A DNA stretch of 64,000 nt from Janthinobacterium violaceinigrum (GTDB taxonomy: Bacteria; Pseudomonadota; Gammaproteobacteria; Burkholderiales; Burkholderiaceae_D), in the NCBI RefSeq assembly GCF_009208555.1, contig NZ_WFLI01000019.1, positions 53,701-117,700 of the forward strand. Reading direction: 5' to 3'. A program made the translations under genes and the position numbers. Positions within the stretch are counted from its first letter, which is position 1, and every line of letters starts with the position of its first letter. The notes beneath the pieces were generated by a model that had not been told where the DNA came from, searched no databases, and was given only the letters and a program-made list of their open reading frames with translations. This document shows, one piece after another, positions 17,987 to 27,067 of this stretch.

Positions 17987-18199
17987 TCAGATGGGGAATG
18001 CGCCCGCGCCCGACACATTCAGGCAGGCCACCTTGTCGCTGGAAAAATACTTGATTTGTCCCAGGCCGATCGCATAGCAGCCGTCGCTGAGCGGGGAAAT
18101 GGGGCCCGTGAGTTTTTCGCCGCTGACCAAGGTCACCACCCAGGGCGTGGTGGCCGGTTTGCCCGCGTGGGCCAGCGCGTGTTGTACCAGGTCTGACAT
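17987..18199 (-). CDS. Small conserved-looking protein, function unknown
   Basis: 70 residues from ATG 18199 with GGAGG 4 nt before it; longer in-frame starts have no SD. Predicted to be soluble and beta-rich (TPWVVTLVSGEKLTGPISPL, CYAIGLGQIKYFSSDKV), reminiscent of a small SH3/OB-like fold. It is convergent with the HD-GYP gene, 18 bp apart. I do not recognise the family. Confidence 0.6.
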   Translation of the reverse strand: MSDLVQHALAHAGKPATTPWVVTLVSGEKLTGPISPLSDGCYAIGLGQIKYFSSDKVACLNVSGAGAFPI

Positions 18200-18468
18200 G
18201 CTGCCTCCGATGGAAATCAAAGCCTGATGATAGCAGTGCCGCACGGGCGTTTGGCGTTGGCGTGAAGGCCAGGCGTGCCGTCTGCGCCACGGCGGGCGCG
18301 AAAAGTATGAACTATTGGCATTATTTATTTGTATATTGGCAATCAAATGATATAGTTGACAAGTACCCGAGGCTGAAAGATTTGCCAGAGGCGATGTTTA
18401 TCGACCATCTTCTGCCGTGCGGTGTTTGTCCGTCGGGCGCCGCGCGCAGTACTTTTGAAAGCCGCACC

Positions 18469-19806
18469 ATGACCAGCCCCTGCCACGACGCACCCCCTCG
18501 CTTTACCATGCCCCCGCCGCCCGTCACCAATACGCCGCTGGAATTCATGCCCACGCACGACCTGTCCTTCTGGGACAGCGATGTGTCGCCGGGCTGCACG
18601 GTGTCGCTCGATGCCGCCATGTCGTTCAAGGATGGCTATCCCTCCTTGCGCGTGGATTTGCCTGCGGGCTTGCCTGCAGGCACCGTCGTGCGCGTGGGCA
18701 CGTCGGGTGCGACGGGCAAAGGCCAGCCCCGCATTCCCTTCGGCTGGGACTTGCGGCGCTTTTCCTTTGCCTTGCGCTCCACGAATGCCGCCATCATGCA
18801 GATCGGCGGCATGATTTACCTGGGCGATAGCGAATGGAGTAATTACTGGTACGGTGCGCTGAATGCCTTGCATTACGGCGGCTCGGCCGGGGCGGACACG
18901 GTGATGTTCATCGACAATGAATGGTGGGTGCCCAAGCTGGACGCACCGCTCGATTGCGAAGGTGTGCCGACGGCGGCGACCCTGGCGCGCGGCAAATTTA
19001 CGGTGCAACTGTCCGCAGCCACCACGCAGCCGGAAACGATCTGGCTGGGCATGTTTGCGGCATTGCCCAAGCGTACCTTGCCCACGGTGATACTGTCGTT
19101 TGACGACGGCTTTGCTTCCTGGGATACGTATCTGATGGAGCGCCTGAAGTATTACGGGCTGCCTGCCTCGTTTGCCATCGTCACATCCCTGCTGGGACAG
19201 CCCGACTACATGTCGGCCGAACGCATGAAGGTGCGCTTCGACGACCCGTCGCGCCTGTTCGACTTCATCCTGCACCAGAGCGTGCACGACAACGTCGTGG
19301 TGCAGGGTTCCGCCAATTATGTGACGGCGCTGCAGGTGGGCCGCGACCAAATGCGCACGGCAGGCATCAGCGGCGATGGCCCATCGCACCATGCCTGGGT
19401 CGAATCGCTGTGGACCGATACGGCCATCGACGCCATGCGCAAGGCTGGTTTCCTGTCGGCCCGTGCCGCAGGCTACACGGCCGAGAGCGGCTTTGACCAG
19501 GTGTTTTTTACCGGCAAGGACAAGGCCGCATTCATCCTGAACACGGCTTCCGTGAGCCTGACGAACGATGTCACGTTTGCGCAGGTGCAAACGGCCATCG
19601 AAGAGGCGGTGGACAATGACAGCTTTGTCTTTGTGAACGGCCACGATATCGTCAGGACGCCCGAGTCGACATACCAGACTTCGTATGCCGTCATCGATGA
19701 ATTGCTGGCGTGGCTGGCGGGGCAGGTGGCGGCCGGCACGCTGCAGGTGGTGTCGCATAGCCGCTGGTTTGCCGATACGACGGGCAGGGTGACGGACCGG
19801 CGCTGA
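18469..19806 (+). CDS. Polysaccharide deacetylase-like (NodB-fold) protein
   Basis: 445 residues from the Met at 18469; upstream in-frame codons exist to 18262 but look noncoding, and the start is uncertain as no good SD is present. The first about 200 residues form a beta-rich domain (FGWDLRRFSFALRS, WLGMFAALP). The NodB-type catalytic domain begins with TVILSFDDGFASW (metal-binding and base Asp pair, near residue 210) and ends near VNGHDIV. This family removes N- or O-acyl groups from polysaccharides. No signal peptide is seen. The N-terminal module may bind carbohydrate. It is divergent from the 70-residue protein. Confidence 0.75.
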   Translation: MTSPCHDAPPRFTMPPPPVTNTPLEFMPTHDLSFWDSDVSPGCTVSLDAAMSFKDGYPSLRVDLPAGLPAGTVVRVGTSGATGKGQPRIPFGWDLRRFSFALRSTNAAIMQIGGMIYLGDSEWSNYWYGALNALHYGGSAGADTVMFIDNEWWVPKLDAPLDCEGVPTAATLARGKFTVQLSAATTQPETIWLGMFAALPKRTLPTVILSFDDGFASWDTYLMERLKYYGLPASFAIVTSLLGQPDYMSAERMKVRFDDPSRLFDFILHQSVHDNVVVQGSANYVTALQVGRDQMRTAGISGDGPSHHAWVESLWTDTAIDAMRKAGFLSARAAGYTAESGFDQVFFTGKDKAAFILNTASVSLTNDVTFAQVQTAIEEAVDNDSFVFVNGHDIVRTPESTYQTSYAVIDELLAWLAGQVAAGTLQVVSHSRWFADTTGRVTDRR

Positions 19807-19836
19807 CCGTCCCGGGAGCAGGGCTGCGCCGGCGCC

Positions 19837-20349
19837 TTACGCGTCGGCCAGCAAGTTCTTCGGCAGCGCCACCGATACCAGTTTCCAGCGCCACAGGCCG
19901 TCGCGTGCCAGGGTCAGCTCGCCGATATGGCTTTTGCTGTGGGCGCGCTGCACCACGACGCTGTCCCACGAGGTGTAGCGCAGCTTGTAGTCGGGCTTGG
20001 TATTGCGCTTGCGGCCGCTGATATCGCTGACCTTGGCGATCGGGTTTTCGTAGCGGTCATTGAGCTTCATCAGGGCGACGATGCCCTCGGGCATCAGCAT
20101 GGTGTCGAGCAAGGGATCGATGACGTCGGGACTGATATCGTCGGCCACTTCCGGTGCCGAAAACAGCGCATGCAATTGCTCTCCCAGGCTGCCGCGCAGC
20201 TGCGCCAGGTCGATCTGCGCCGCCAGGGCCTGGGTATCCTCGTCCATGGTGGCCGTGCGGATCTTGTTCATGGTGAAATACGGGCTGCCATAGAAAGCGC
20301 CGGCCAGCGTGACCAGTGCCACTACAGCGAGAAGCATCATTCTTTTCAT
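19837..20349 (-). CDS. DUF2939 family protein (copy 1)
   Basis: 170 residues from ATG 20349 (MKRMMLLAV); an upstream in-frame Met at 20400 lacks an SD. One N-terminal hydrophobic anchor or signal (about 3-22, followed by SPYFTMNKI), then a domain typical of DUF2939 (TQALAAQIDLAQLRGSLGEQL). The C-terminal half carries WDSVVV and LTLARDGLWRWKLVSV. Probably anchored and periplasmic; no known activity. It is a paralogue of the gene 116 bp upstream, with the same architecture, and is likely co-transcribed with it. Confidence 0.75.
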   Translation of the reverse strand: MKRMMLLAVVALVTLAGAFYGSPYFTMNKIRTATMDEDTQALAAQIDLAQLRGSLGEQLHALFSAPEVADDISPDVIDPLLDTMLMPEGIVALMKLNDRYENPIAKVSDISGRKRNTKPDYKLRYTSWDSVVVQRAHSKSHIGELTLARDGLWRWKLVSVALPKNLLADA

Positions 20350-20465
20350 TGTGCAATCTCTCGGATGCCTGGCGACCCGGTGCGCCTGAAGTGTTGGCAT
20401 TCTACATAATATTTCCCAAAATCAATATAGAGGTTTAGGTAAGTGTTGTTTTAGATCAAGTTTCT

Positions 20466-20912
20466 TCAAAGTAATTCCGGTGGCAGGGTGATGTCCGTCA
20501 ATTTCCAGTCCCAGATGCCATGGCGGCGCAGCAAAAACTGGCTGGCGGCGGGGCCGGCGCCCGTGCGCCGCAACACCACTTCGTTCCACGAACGGTACGC
20601 CATGCCGAAGTCGTGGCGCTTGCCGTCTGGTCCCTGTTTGCCGTGCAGGATCAGCACCGTCAGGCCGGGCGGCGAGACGATGGTGTCGAGCATTTCCTTG
20701 AACTCTGCCTCGCTGGCCGTTTCGCCCGCCGCCCGCAGCTGGCGCGCCACGCTGGCCCGCAGGGCAGGCAGGTCGGCCTGCTGCGCCAGGTTTTCCAGGC
20801 GCACGGATTTCGCCGCAATGCTGATGCGGTACATGGCGATGTAGGGACTGACCCAGGTGAAGCCGATGGCGGCGACGGCAAAAATGAGTGCAGTGGCGTA
20901 CTTTCTTTTCAT
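20466..20912 (-). CDS. DUF2939 family protein (copy 2)
   Basis: 148 residues, beginning MKRKYATALIFAVAAIGFTW, one membrane segment, then SPYIAMYRISIAAKSV and ADLPALRASVARQLRA, the DUF2939 signature. The C-terminal WNEVVLRR, LLRRHGIWDWKLTDI corresponds position by position to WDSVVVQR, LARDGLWRWKLVSV in copy 1, so the two arose by tandem duplication. Function unknown; likely a membrane-anchored periplasmic protein. It is divergent from the ParB-like gene. Confidence 0.75.
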   Translation of the reverse strand: MKRKYATALIFAVAAIGFTWVSPYIAMYRISIAAKSVRLENLAQQADLPALRASVARQLRAAGETASEAEFKEMLDTIVSPPGLTVLILHGKQGPDGKRHDFGMAYRSWNEVVLRRTGAGPAASQFLLRRHGIWDWKLTDITLPPELL

Positions 20913-21024
20913 GGTCTGTGTTCTGGATTGAGCTGTGCCGCCGTGATTTTACCCGGCCAGGGCCGGCGGATGGTGTAGCATTCGTGCCGGCGCGGACCAT
21001 CGCGCCGCAATATTGAGGACAACC

Positions 21025-21861
21025 ATGAATATCACTATCAATCAGGTGCTGCAGTCGTATATCGACCCGCTGACCGCCAGCGAATACGCGGCGCTCGAAC
21101 GCAGCCTGCTGGCCGAAGGCTGCCGCGACGCGCTGGTGCTGTGGAACGACGTGCTGATCGACGGGCATAACCGCTACGCCATCTGCCGCCAGCACGGCAT
21201 CGAATTCAAGACCATCCAGAACACCAGCTTTACCTCGCTCGACGACGTCATGCTGTGGATGATCGACAATCACCTGGCGCGCCGCAGCGTGTCGGACTTC
21301 CAGCGCGGCGTGCTGGCCTTGCGCAAGAAGGAAATCGTCGCCGCGCGCAGTCCGGCGCCCGTCAGCGCCCAGGATGCGCCAGAAGGCGAAAACGCGCCGA
21401 AGCCACCCATGAGCACGCGCGAAGAGGTGGCCAAGGCGGCGCGCCTGAGCAGCAACCAGATCAGCCAGATCGAGAAGATCCAGAAAGCGGCGTCGCCGGA
21501 ACTGGTCGAAGCGGTCCGCTCGGGCACGATCTCCATCAATGCGGCAGCCACCGTGGCGTCGCTGCCGCCGGAAGAACAGGTGGCGGCCGTCGCCGGCGGC
21601 AAGAAGTTATTACGCCAGGCGGCCAAGGAAATCCGCGAACAGCGCGCCGCCACGCGCACGCCGCGCGAGCCGAAAGTTCACGTGCCGCAGGATACCCCGG
21701 AGACGGGCAACGAGCCGTGGGCCGAGAACGCAGCCCAGGCGCCGTCCGAAGCAGAACGCCTGCGCGGCGAAATCGCCAGCCTGAAACAGCGGGTGGCGCA
21801 ACTGCAGGCGGAGAACGTGGAACTCAACCAGCGCATCGCCGCCTTGATTGACGCATCCTGA
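21025..21861 (+). CDS. ParB/sulfiredoxin-fold domain protein
   Basis: 278 residues from ATG 21025 with GAGG 6 nt upstream (an ATG at 21013 is less well placed). Residues about 10-90 form a ParB/Srx N-terminal domain (DPLTASEYAALERSLLAEG, VLIDGHNRYAIC), here with the EG.R.. arrangement. A putative HTH follows (REEVAKAARLSSNQISQIEKI), then a basic/proline-rich linker and a C-terminal coiled coil (ERLRGEIASLKQRVAQLQAEN). No ParA partner is present, so it is not an ordinary partition gene. Similar stand-alone proteins are annotated as plasmid replication/partition related. It ends 15 bp before the acylase gene. Confidence 0.75.
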   Translation: MNITINQVLQSYIDPLTASEYAALERSLLAEGCRDALVLWNDVLIDGHNRYAICRQHGIEFKTIQNTSFTSLDDVMLWMIDNHLARRSVSDFQRGVLALRKKEIVAARSPAPVSAQDAPEGENAPKPPMSTREEVAKAARLSSNQISQIEKIQKAASPELVEAVRSGTISINAAATVASLPPEEQVAAVAGGKKLLRQAAKEIREQRAATRTPREPKVHVPQDTPETGNEPWAENAAQAPSEAERLRGEIASLKQRVAQLQAENVELNQRIAALIDAS

Positions 21862-21875
21862 TCTGGAGTTTGTGC

Positions 21876-24098
21876 ATGTTACGTCGCAGTGCCCTGTTTG
21901 CCTCCGTCGCCGTCGCCAGTATTCCCGCGCTGGCCGCGCCCGCCGCTTCCAGCGCCGTTGCTGCCGCGGACATGGCCCGCTGGCAGGCGCAGGCCGCCAA
22001 TGTCAGCATCGCGCGCGACACCTGGGGCATCCCCCATGTGACGGGCAAGAGCGATGCCGATGCCGTGTTTGGCCTGATGTATGCGCAGGCCGAGGACGAT
22101 TTCGCGAGAGTCGAACTCAATTACATCAACGCCATGGGGCGCCTGGCGGAAGTGGAGGGCGAACGGGAGCTGTACCGCGACCTGCGCATGAAGCTCTTCA
22201 TCGATCCGGCTGACTTGCGGGCGCAGTACCGCGCCAGCCCGCCGTGGCTGCGCAAGTTGATGGATGCGTTTGCCGATGGCCTGAACTTTTACCTGGCCAC
22301 GCACCCGCAGGTGAAGCCGCGGCTGATCGCGCATTTCGAGCCGTGGATGGCCTTGAGCTTCAGCGAAGGCAGCATCGGCGGCGATATCGAATCGGTCAAC
22401 CTGGCGCAGCTCGAGGCGTTTTACGGCCAGCAGGCCAGTCCTGCGGCCGTGGCGCTGGCCAGCGTCGAAACCGGGTTGGCGTCGGGGCTGGAACCCGAGC
22501 CAAGCGGCTCGAACGGCTTTGCCATCGCGCCCGCCATCACCAGGAATGGCCATGCGCTGCTGATGATCAACCCGCACACCTCGTTCTACTTCCGTCCCGA
22601 AGTGCACATGAGCAGCAGCGAAGGCTTGAACGCGTATGGCGCCGTCACCTGGGGCCAGTTCTTCGTCTACCAGGGTTTCAATGAGCGCCTCGGCTGGATG
22701 CATACCTCGGGTGGCGGCGACGTCATCGACGAATACCTGGAAAGCATCGTGGACAAGGATGGCGCCTGGTTCTACCGCTATGACGGCGGCTTGCGCCCCT
22801 TGAAAGCCGTGCCCATCACCTTGCCATATAAACTGGCCGATGGCGCCATGGGGTCGAAAACCATCACCGTCTATTACAGCCACCACGGTCCCATCGTGCG
22901 TGCGCAGGACGGCAAATGGGTGGCCGTGCGGCTGATGAACGAGCCCTTGAAGGCGCTCACGCAATCGTACTCGCGCACCAAGGCGCGCGACTATGCGGCG
23001 TTCTACAAGACGATGGAATTGCGCACGAATTCGTCGAACAACACCGTGTATGCGGATGCGGATGGCAATATCGCCTATTTCCACGGCAATTTCATCCCCG
23101 TGCGCGACCCGAGCTTCAACTGGAAGCAGCCCGTCGACGGCAGCGATCCGGCCACCGAGTGGCAGGGACTGCACACGGTGGCGCAAACCATCACCCTGTT
23201 CAATCCGAAGAATGGCTGGATACAGAACACGAACAACTGGCCGTATTCGGCGGCCGGCGCCAACAGTCCGCGTCAGAGCGACTATCCGGCCTACATGTCC
23301 GTGTATGGCGAAAACGCGCGCGGCCTGCACGCCGTCAAGGTCTTCCAGAACAAGACCGGTTTTACCCTGGACAGCCTGATCGCCGCCTCCTACGACAGCG
23401 AACTGACGGCCTTCGAATCCCTGCTGCCGCCGCTGTTCGCGGCATACGATGCGCTGCCGCCCGGCGGCGCGCAACAGCTGGCGCTGGCCGGCAAGATCGC
23501 GCTGCTGCGGGCCTGGGACTGGCGCTATGCGCTCGATTCCACGGCCACCTCGCTGGCCGTGTTCTGGGGCCAGGAGCTGGCGGAACTGGCGGGCAAGCAG
23601 GCGAGGGAACTGGGCGTGCCCGTGGTCGACTTCATGGCCACGGACAAGGTCAGCGCAGCGCAGCGCCTGGCGGCACTGGCGACGGCGGCCGATAAACTGC
23701 AGCGCGATTTCGGCAACTGGCAAACGCCGTGGGGCGAGATCAGCCGCTTTCAGCGCCTGACGGGAGATATTGTGCAGCCGTTCGACGATGCGCAGCCGAG
23801 CCTGCCCGTGCCTTACGCCTCCGGCAACTGGGGCGCGCTGGCCGCGTATGGCCAGAGCAGCAAGAGCACCACGCGCAGGATCTACGGCGAGCGTGGTAAC
23901 AGCTTTGTGGCGGCCGTGGAATTCGGCCCCCGCATCAAGGCGAAAAGCATTCTCGCCGGCGGCCAGAGCGGCGACCCGCGTTCGCCGCATTTCAGGGACC
24001 AGGCGGCCATGTATGCGCGCGGCGAGTTCAAGGAGGTGTTGTTTTATCCCGAGGACGTAGCCCGGCACCTGGAGCGCAGGTACCGGCCGGGGGAGTGA
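21876..24098 (+). CDS. Penicillin/acyl-homoserine-lactone acylase family Ntn hydrolase
   Basis: 740 residues from ATG 21876, with CTGGAG 7 nt upstream. Signal peptide to about residue 21 (ALA-AP). The alpha part contains ARDTWGIPHVTGKSDADAVFG, standard for the family. The beta part would begin at Ser212 in the GSNGFAIAP motif; autocatalytic cleavage before this Ser makes it the N-terminal nucleophile. NPHTSFYFRPEVH (His) and NNTVYADADGNIAYFHGN (Asn) match the active-site strands. The enzyme hydrolyses amides and works in the periplasm; substrates in the family include beta-lactams, acyl-homoserine lactones and bile-acid-type amides, and cannot be fixed here. Probably in an operon with the ParB-like gene. 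Confidence 0.88.
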   Translation: MLRRSALFASVAVASIPALAAPAASSAVAAADMARWQAQAANVSIARDTWGIPHVTGKSDADAVFGLMYAQAEDDFARVELNYINAMGRLAEVEGERELYRDLRMKLFIDPADLRAQYRASPPWLRKLMDAFADGLNFYLATHPQVKPRLIAHFEPWMALSFSEGSIGGDIESVNLAQLEAFYGQQASPAAVALASVETGLASGLEPEPSGSNGFAIAPAITRNGHALLMINPHTSFYFRPEVHMSSSEGLNAYGAVTWGQFFVYQGFNERLGWMHTSGGGDVIDEYLESIVDKDGAWFYRYDGGLRPLKAVPITLPYKLADGAMGSKTITVYYSHHGPIVRAQDGKWVAVRLMNEPLKALTQSYSRTKARDYAAFYKTMELRTNSSNNTVYADADGNIAYFHGNFIPVRDPSFNWKQPVDGSDPATEWQGLHTVAQTITLFNPKNGWIQNTNNWPYSAAGANSPRQSDYPAYMSVYGENARGLHAVKVFQNKTGFTLDSLIAASYDSELTAFESLLPPLFAAYDALPPGGAQQLALAGKIALLRAWDWRYALDSTATSLAVFWGQELAELAGKQARELGVPVVDFMATDKVSAAQRLAALATAADKLQRDFGNWQTPWGEISRFQRLTGDIVQPFDDAQPSLPVPYASGNWGALAAYGQSSKSTTRRIYGERGNSFVAAVEFGPRIKAKSILAGGQSGDPRSPHFRDQAAMYARGEFKEVLFYPEDVARHLERRYRPGE

Positions 24099-24109
24099 AG
24101 TTGCTTGTG

Positions 24110-24190
24110 TGTCGGATTACGCCCTTGCGGGCTAATCCGACCTACGGTACACGATACATGTAGGTCGGATTAGCGCAGCGTAATCCGACA
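24110..24190. repeat. Inverted REP-like intergenic repeat
   Basis: TGTCGGATTACGCC...GCTAATCCGACCTAC is followed, after an 18-nt spacer, by GTAGGTCGGATTAGC...CGTAATCCGACA, its near-perfect inverse. Such GTAGGTCGGATTAGCGC-type elements occur as dispersed repeats in many proteobacteria. It lies between the convergent acylase and cgl genes and may act as a terminator-like structure. Confidence 0.7.
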
Positions 24191-24198
24191 ATCCCCAC

Positions 24199-25380
24199 CT
24201 AGATCGCGTCCAGCGCCGTGCGCAGGTCGTGGCGCAGATCCTCGATATCCTCGATGCCCACGGACAGGCGGATCAAGCCGTCGCCGATGCCCAGCTTTGC
24301 CCGCTGTTCCGCCGGGATGCTGGCATGCGTCATCAGGGCCGGGTGTTCGATCAGGCTTTCCACGCCCCCCAGGCTTTCGGCCAGGGCGAACACTTCGCAA
24401 CGCTCGAGGAAGCGGCGCGCGCCCGCCAGGTCCGTATCGAGGTCGATGGAGATGATGCCGCCGAAGCCGTCCATCTGCCGCTGCGCCAGCGCGTGCTGCG
24501 GGTGCGAGGCCAGGCCCGGATAGAACACCTTGCGCACTTCCTTTTGCTGCTCCAGCCACTGCGCCAGCGCCAGGGCGCTTTCGCAATGGCGCTGCATGCG
24601 GATGGCCAGGGTTTTCACGCCGCGCAGGGCCAGGAAGCTGTCGAACGGCCCCGCAATCGCGCCCACGGAATTCTGCAAAAAGCCCAGCTGCTCGCGCCAT
24701 TCCGCCTGGCGTTCTTCCGCGCCCACGATGGCGATGCCGCCGATGATGTCCGAGTGGCCGTTCAGATACTTGGTGGTTGAATGCACGACGATGTCGAAGC
24801 CGTGTTCCAGGGGACGCTGCACCAGCGGGCTGGCAAACGTGTTGTCGGCCACGGCGATGATGCCCCGCTCGCGGCAGATGTCGGCAATCGCGCGCAGGTC
24901 CGCCAGTTTCAGCATGGGGTTGGTGGGCGTTTCCACCCACACCATCTTCGTTTCCGGGCGCAGCGCGGCCAGCAGGTTCTCGGGATTGGTCAGGTCCACA
25001 TACGTGAACTGGTGGCCGGCCGAGCGGCGGCGCACGCGCTCAAATAAACGGTAGGTGCCGCCGTACATGTCGTCGCCGGCCACGATGTGGCTGCCCGCGT
25101 CCAGCAATTCCAGCACGGACGAGATGGCGGCCAGGCCCGAGGCGAACGCAAACGCGGCGCTGCCGCCTTCCAGGTCGGCCACGCAGCGCTCGAGCGCCCA
25201 GCGCGTGGGATTGTGCGAGCGGCCGTAGTCCAGGCCCTTGTGCACGCCGGGACTGTCCTGCACGAAGGTGGAGGTGGCGTAAATGGGCGGCATGATGGCA
25301 CCCGTCGACGGATCGGGCGACTGGCCGGCGTGGATGACGCGGGTGGCGAGGTGGCTCTTGCGGGGTGTTGGCTGGCTCAA
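24199..25380 (-). CDS. Cystathionine gamma-lyase/synthase-type PLP enzyme
   Basis: 393 residues. PLP-binding Lys in STTKYLNGH near residue 203, with YGRSHNPTR, ASGLAAISSVLELL, DDMYGGTYRLFERV and VETPTNPMLK, all diagnostic of the Cys/Met metabolism PLP family; the length is normal. No ATG fits the N-terminus; TTG at 25380 starts SQPTPRKSHLATRVIHAG, has AGGA about 8 nt before it, and overlaps the TGA of cbs as TTGA, so translation is coupled. With the upstream cystathionine beta-synthase it completes reverse transsulfuration (cystathionine to cysteine). By sequence alone gamma-synthase (MetB) cannot be ruled out; the partner gene favours the lyase role. Confidence 0.9.
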   Translation of the reverse strand: MSQPTPRKSHLATRVIHAGQSPDPSTGAIMPPIYATSTFVQDSPGVHKGLDYGRSHNPTRWALERCVADLEGGSAAFAFASGLAAISSVLELLDAGSHIVAGDDMYGGTYRLFERVRRRSAGHQFTYVDLTNPENLLAALRPETKMVWVETPTNPMLKLADLRAIADICRERGIIAVADNTFASPLVQRPLEHGFDIVVHSTTKYLNGHSDIIGGIAIVGAEERQAEWREQLGFLQNSVGAIAGPFDSFLALRGVKTLAIRMQRHCESALALAQWLEQQKEVRKVFYPGLASHPQHALAQRQMDGFGGIISIDLDTDLAGARRFLERCEVFALAESLGGVESLIEHPALMTHASIPAEQRAKLGIGDGLIRLSVGIEDIEDLRHDLRTALDAI

Positions 25381-26768
25381 GATAGTGTCCTGCGTAAGTG
25401 GTTGAGAAGGTCGAAGCGGGTGATCAGGCCATAGAAGGCGTCGGCGTCGGCGACGACGGCCGTCAGGCCCCGGTCCAGGGTGGCGCGCAGGGCGGGCAAG
25501 CCGCTTGACGGCGCCAGTGTTTCGATCTGCCTCGTCATGGTGGTGCCCACCAGCGACGCGAAATGGGCGGCGTCGCCGGAGACGTGCAGCAGCAGGTCCG
25601 ATTCGTCGAGGATGCCCACCAGCTGGCCGCCATCGATGACGGGCAGCTGCGCCAGGTCGCTGGCGCGCATGCGGTTGAAGGCGGTGAGCAGGGTGTCGCC
25701 CGGCGCCACGCTGACCACGTCGCCCTCGTCGTAGCGGCGGCCGATCAGGTCGCGCAAGTCGCCGGACGGCGCGCGCTGCAATAATCCCTGGTCGCGCATC
25801 CAGCCATCGTTGTAGACCTTCGACAGGTAGCGCGTGCCCGTGTCGCACACGAAGGTGACGACGCGCTTCGGGGTCGTCTGTTCGCGGCAGTATTTGAGGG
25901 CGGCGGCCAGCAGGGTGCCCGTGGACGAGCCGCCCAGGATGCCTTCGGCCAGCAGCAGGGCGCGCGCGGAATCAAAGCTTTCCTGGTCGCTGATGGTGTA
26001 GGCGCGGCGCACGCTGTCCATGTCGGCGATCGAGGGAATGAAGTCTTCGCCGATGCCTTCCACGGCCCACGAACCGCTGGTGTCCGATACTTTTCCGGAC
26101 TCGATGTATTCGGTGAGGATGGAGCCTTGCGGGTCGGCCAGCACGAATTCCAGCTTCGGCTGCACCTTGCGGAAGTAGCGCGTCAGGCCCGTCAGGGTGC
26201 CGGACGAGCCCACGCCGACGACGATGGCGTCCACGTCATGCCCGCTTTGCTCCCAGATTTCGGGAGCCGTCGTCGTTTCGTGGGCCAGCGGATTGGCGGG
26301 ATTGTTGAACTGGTCGGCAAAGAAGGCGCCCGGCAGTTCGCGCGCCAGGCGCGCCGCGTAATCCTGGTAGTACTCGGGATGGCCCTTGCCCACGTCCGAG
26401 CGCGTGGTGTGCACTTCCGCGCCCAGGGCTTTCAGGTGCAGCACTTTTTCCGTCGACATCTTGTCGGGCACCACCAGAATCACGCGGTAGCCCTTGATGC
26501 GGCCGACGAGGGCCAGGCCGATGCCCGTATTGCCGGCCGTCGCTTCGATGATGGTGCCGCCCGGCTGCAAACGGCCGTCGGCTTCGGCCGCTTCGATGAT
26601 GGACAGGCCGATGCGGTCCTTGATGGAACCGCCGGGATTCTGCGATTCCAGTTTCAGGAACAGCTGGCACAGGCCCGTGTCGAGCCTGGTCACTTCGACC
26701 AGCGGGGTATTGCCGATCAGCTTGTATAACGCCGGCGGCGAGGGTGGGGTAGGCATTCGGTCATTCAT
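25377..26768 (-). CDS. Cystathionine beta-synthase with C-terminal CBS pair
   Basis: 463 residues from ATG 26768, AGGAG 5 nt upstream. Fold-type II PLP domain: IGNTPLVEV, ESQNPGGSIKDR with PLP Lys50, EATAGNTGIGLAL, and GVGSSGTLTG phosphate loop. EGIGEDFIP matches the beta-synthase signature. After about residue 335 two CBS domains follow (SVAPGDTLLTAFNRM, LPVIDGGQLVGILDESDLL; FYGLITRFDLLNHL), as in eukaryotic and some bacterial CBS enzymes. It condenses homocysteine and serine (or replaces acetylserine/serine OH) to cystathionine in the cytoplasm. First gene of a two-gene operon with the lyase. The CBS pair may bind an adenosyl ligand such as SAM. Confidence 0.92.
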   Translation of the reverse strand: MNDRMPTPPSPPALYKLIGNTPLVEVTRLDTGLCQLFLKLESQNPGGSIKDRIGLSIIEAAEADGRLQPGGTIIEATAGNTGIGLALVGRIKGYRVILVVPDKMSTEKVLHLKALGAEVHTTRSDVGKGHPEYYQDYAARLARELPGAFFADQFNNPANPLAHETTTAPEIWEQSGHDVDAIVVGVGSSGTLTGLTRYFRKVQPKLEFVLADPQGSILTEYIESGKVSDTSGSWAVEGIGEDFIPSIADMDSVRRAYTISDQESFDSARALLLAEGILGGSSTGTLLAAALKYCREQTTPKRVVTFVCDTGTRYLSKVYNDGWMRDQGLLQRAPSGDLRDLIGRRYDEGDVVSVAPGDTLLTAFNRMRASDLAQLPVIDGGQLVGILDESDLLLHVSGDAAHFASLVGTTMTRQIETLAPSSGLPALRATLDRGLTAVVADADAFYGLITRFDLLNHLRRTLS

Positions 26769-27067
26769 GGTGGCTCCTGTCAGCGAAACAGCCGCTCCGG
26801 ATTGTGTCCCGAGCCGCTTTCCGTGCAAAAGGGCGGAGTGTAGGCTTGCGGACATGGCCTGCGAACGAATGTTTTAATGCTTGCATATGCGGCTTTCGCA
26901 TATGCCCGGGAATGTGAATCATTGCAGTATGCACCGTTTTCAGGTGCCTTGCCTCGGCAATGGCGCCCGTATTAAGCTGCCGCAAGCCCGCCATTGCGAT
27001 TTATAATCACGCCTCGAAAAGGTGCTAAACAGTATCCTGAAAAACCAGACGAACAGGGCAGGCGGCA

